Source of the DNA: Nemertoderma westbladi
Taxonomy: Eukaryota > Xenacoelomorpha > Nemertodermatida > Nemertodermatidae
Assembly (NCBI GenBank): GCA_032718475.1
Contig: JAUCBJ010008526.1
Location: 1-64,000, forward strand
Direction: 5' to 3'
Length of the DNA: 64,000 nucleotides
The notes beneath the pieces are model-generated. The model was not told where the DNA came from and did no database searches. It worked only from the letters and a program-made list of their open reading frames with translations. The translations under genes were made by a program, and so were the position numbers. Positions 62,901 through 64,000 of the stretch are shown one piece after another (the first letter of the stretch is position 1; each line of letters opens with the position of its first letter).

Positions 62901-63398
62901 GGTGGAAATAATTCACTGTCAGCTGATCACATTTAATACGACCTATAATTTTAGGTGGAAATAATTCACTGTCAGCTGATCAAATTTAATACGACCTATA
63001 ATTTTAGGTGGAAGTAATTCACTGTCAGCTGATCACTTTTAATACGACCTATAATTTTAGGTGGAAATAATTAACTGTCAGCTGATCACATTTAATACGA
63101 CCTATAATTTTAGGTGGAAATAATTAACTGTCAGCTGATCACATTTAATACGACCAATAATTTTAGGTGGAAATAATTAACTGTCAGCTGATCACATTTA
63201 ATACGACCTATAATTTTAGGTGGAAATAATTAACTGTCAGCTGATCACATTTAATACGACCAATAATTTTAGGTGGAAATAATTAACTGTCAGCTGATCA
63301 CATTTAATACGACCTATAATTTTAGGTGGAAATAATTAACTGTCAGCTGATCACATTTAATACGACCAATAATTTTAGGTGGAAATAATTCACTGTCT
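56988..63398 (+). repeat. 53-bp satellite array, ~121 copies
   Basis: Each unit runs TTCACTGTCAGCTGATCACA, TTTAATACGACCTATAATTT, TAGGTGGAAATAA. It contains the perfect inverted repeat ACCTA/TAGGT around TAATTT and the palindromes CAGCTG and TGATCA. Variants are few: CAAATTT or CTTTT for CACATTT, TTAACTG for TTCACTG, CCAATAATT for CCTATAATT. The TTAACTG and CCAATAATT variants alternate toward the right end (63060-63398). Confidence 0.99.
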
Positions 63399-63404
63399 CA
63401 TTTA

Positions 63405-63520
63405 AAACTACCTTATCGGTTGAAATAATTAAACTGTTATTTAAATCGATCAATAATATCGGACTCGTATTATATTATTGAATATTGATACTAAATGTAT
63501 GCCATAGTACTTGTGGGAAA
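63405..63520 (-). repeat. Right arm of the inverted repeat
   Basis: TTATCGGTTGAAATAATTAA, then ATTTAAATCGATCAATAATA and ATGTATGCCAT, the reverse complement of the left arm. The join to the array is smooth: CTGTCTCATTTAAAACTACC resembles a degraded unit and TCGGTTGAAATAATTAAACTGT resembles the unit's GGTGGAAATAATTCACTGT. Confidence 0.85.
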
Positions 63521-64000
63521 CATTATACTGCGAGTTTAATGATTATTTTATATATTATTTTCTATTAATTAGTATAATAATCCTACTTACTGTAGTCAAT
63601 GTCTGTCTAACTATTTAAATGTTTATTCCTATACATTTCCACTTATTAGGATGACTTATAATATCAATAATTTGCCGATATGCAAAATGTTTTAGATTAT
63701 ATTTATTATTTATAATAAATTAATCCAAAGATTGTTCACTACTTTGTTTATATCCATTTATAATAGTCAATGTACCAACCAACCATCTTGCTGACGTTAC
63801 TTGCATCATATCACCGCCCAAAACCGCTAAAACGTGAGTGGATGTATGAGAAAGTTACTTATAAGGAAGTATGAGTGCGTATAAAATGGGTACGAGGTGA
63901 TGTGTGGTACTGTGGGTGATATGAAAGTGACGAAAACTGGCGTGTTTTCCGTAAAGTGAACTCAGCATGTTTTCCGTAAAGTGAGCTTCGGTGCGTTTTC
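63521..64000. other. AT-rich flank; possible start of another tandem repeat at the window edge
   Basis: No gene seen. The last 60 bases contain GTTTTCCGTAAAGTGA twice (about 63944 and 63971), and the window ends in GCGTTTTC, which would begin a third copy: a ~28-bp period cut by the window end. Confidence 0.55.

Larger units (their letters stand above)
56656..63520. mobile_element. Inverted-repeat (foldback-like) element enclosing the 53-bp satellite
   Basis: The flanks of the 53-bp array are inverted copies of each other: ATGGCATACATTTAGTATCA on the left (56664) has its complement ending near 63503 on the right, and ATTATTGATCGATTTAAATA (56768) pairs with 63440-63459. The left arm carries an internal duplication of GATATTATTGATCG (56712 and 56763). 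No coding capacity is visible, and the outer borders and target duplication could not be set because similarity fades gradually. Confidence 0.75.

Noticed and set aside
56980-63398. Repeated CAGCTG E-boxes as a designed enhancer array
   Set aside because: The motif is simply part of the 53-bp unit; no gene is adjacent and nothing shows regulatory use.

Overview
The window is AT-rich, intron-containing animal DNA. It carries the 3' half of an ABCC/MRP-type transporter gene on the + strand (six spliced exons, 29806-46917), a degenerate endonuclease/reverse-transcriptase LINE, tRNA-derived SINE heads, and five large tandem arrays. The TE mix, the poly-C/poly-G runs and the frequent TAGGCCTAC/ACCGGT strings suggest a marine invertebrate. 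That is an impression only; the taxon cannot be fixed from this sequence.

Layout. 1-240: duplicated CCAAT/TATA promoter-like module, probably from a retroelement end. 241-2012: unrecognised DNA. 2013-28274: about 730 copies of a 36-bp satellite. 28311-28426: CATA microsatellite. 28486-28736 (-): one exon of a crotonase-fold (enoyl-CoA hydratase/isomerase-like) gene. 29806-46917 (+): ABCC exons, giving 417 in-frame residues from the second transmembrane domain through NBD2 to the stop. The first ABCC intron holds a LINE fragment split by two insertions; one is a 3.7-kb element with ~690-bp terminal inverted repeats, a 9-bp target duplication and its own 68-bp tandem array. The third intron is a ~87-copy 34-bp array copied from the upstream exon's own last 22 bases plus its 5' splice site, followed by a 360-nt C-rich tract. 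The fifth intron holds the longer LINE copy. 47825-56190: ~440 copies of a 19-bp satellite. 56656-63520: ~121 copies of a 53-bp satellite enclosed by inverted repeats.

Tandem arrays make up roughly 45 kb of the 64 kb. The recurring theme is satellite birth: one array arose from a splice junction inside a gene, and two lie inside inverted-repeat elements. One of those two has units that match the inner ends of its own inverted repeats. The crotonase exon lies on the opposite strand just upstream of the first visible ABCC exon, so either one gene sits in an intron of the other or one is incomplete here. Most long ORFs in the window (SPRLLTLGVPYI repeats, HHSTTSPSFYHVS repeats) are satellite translations, not genes.
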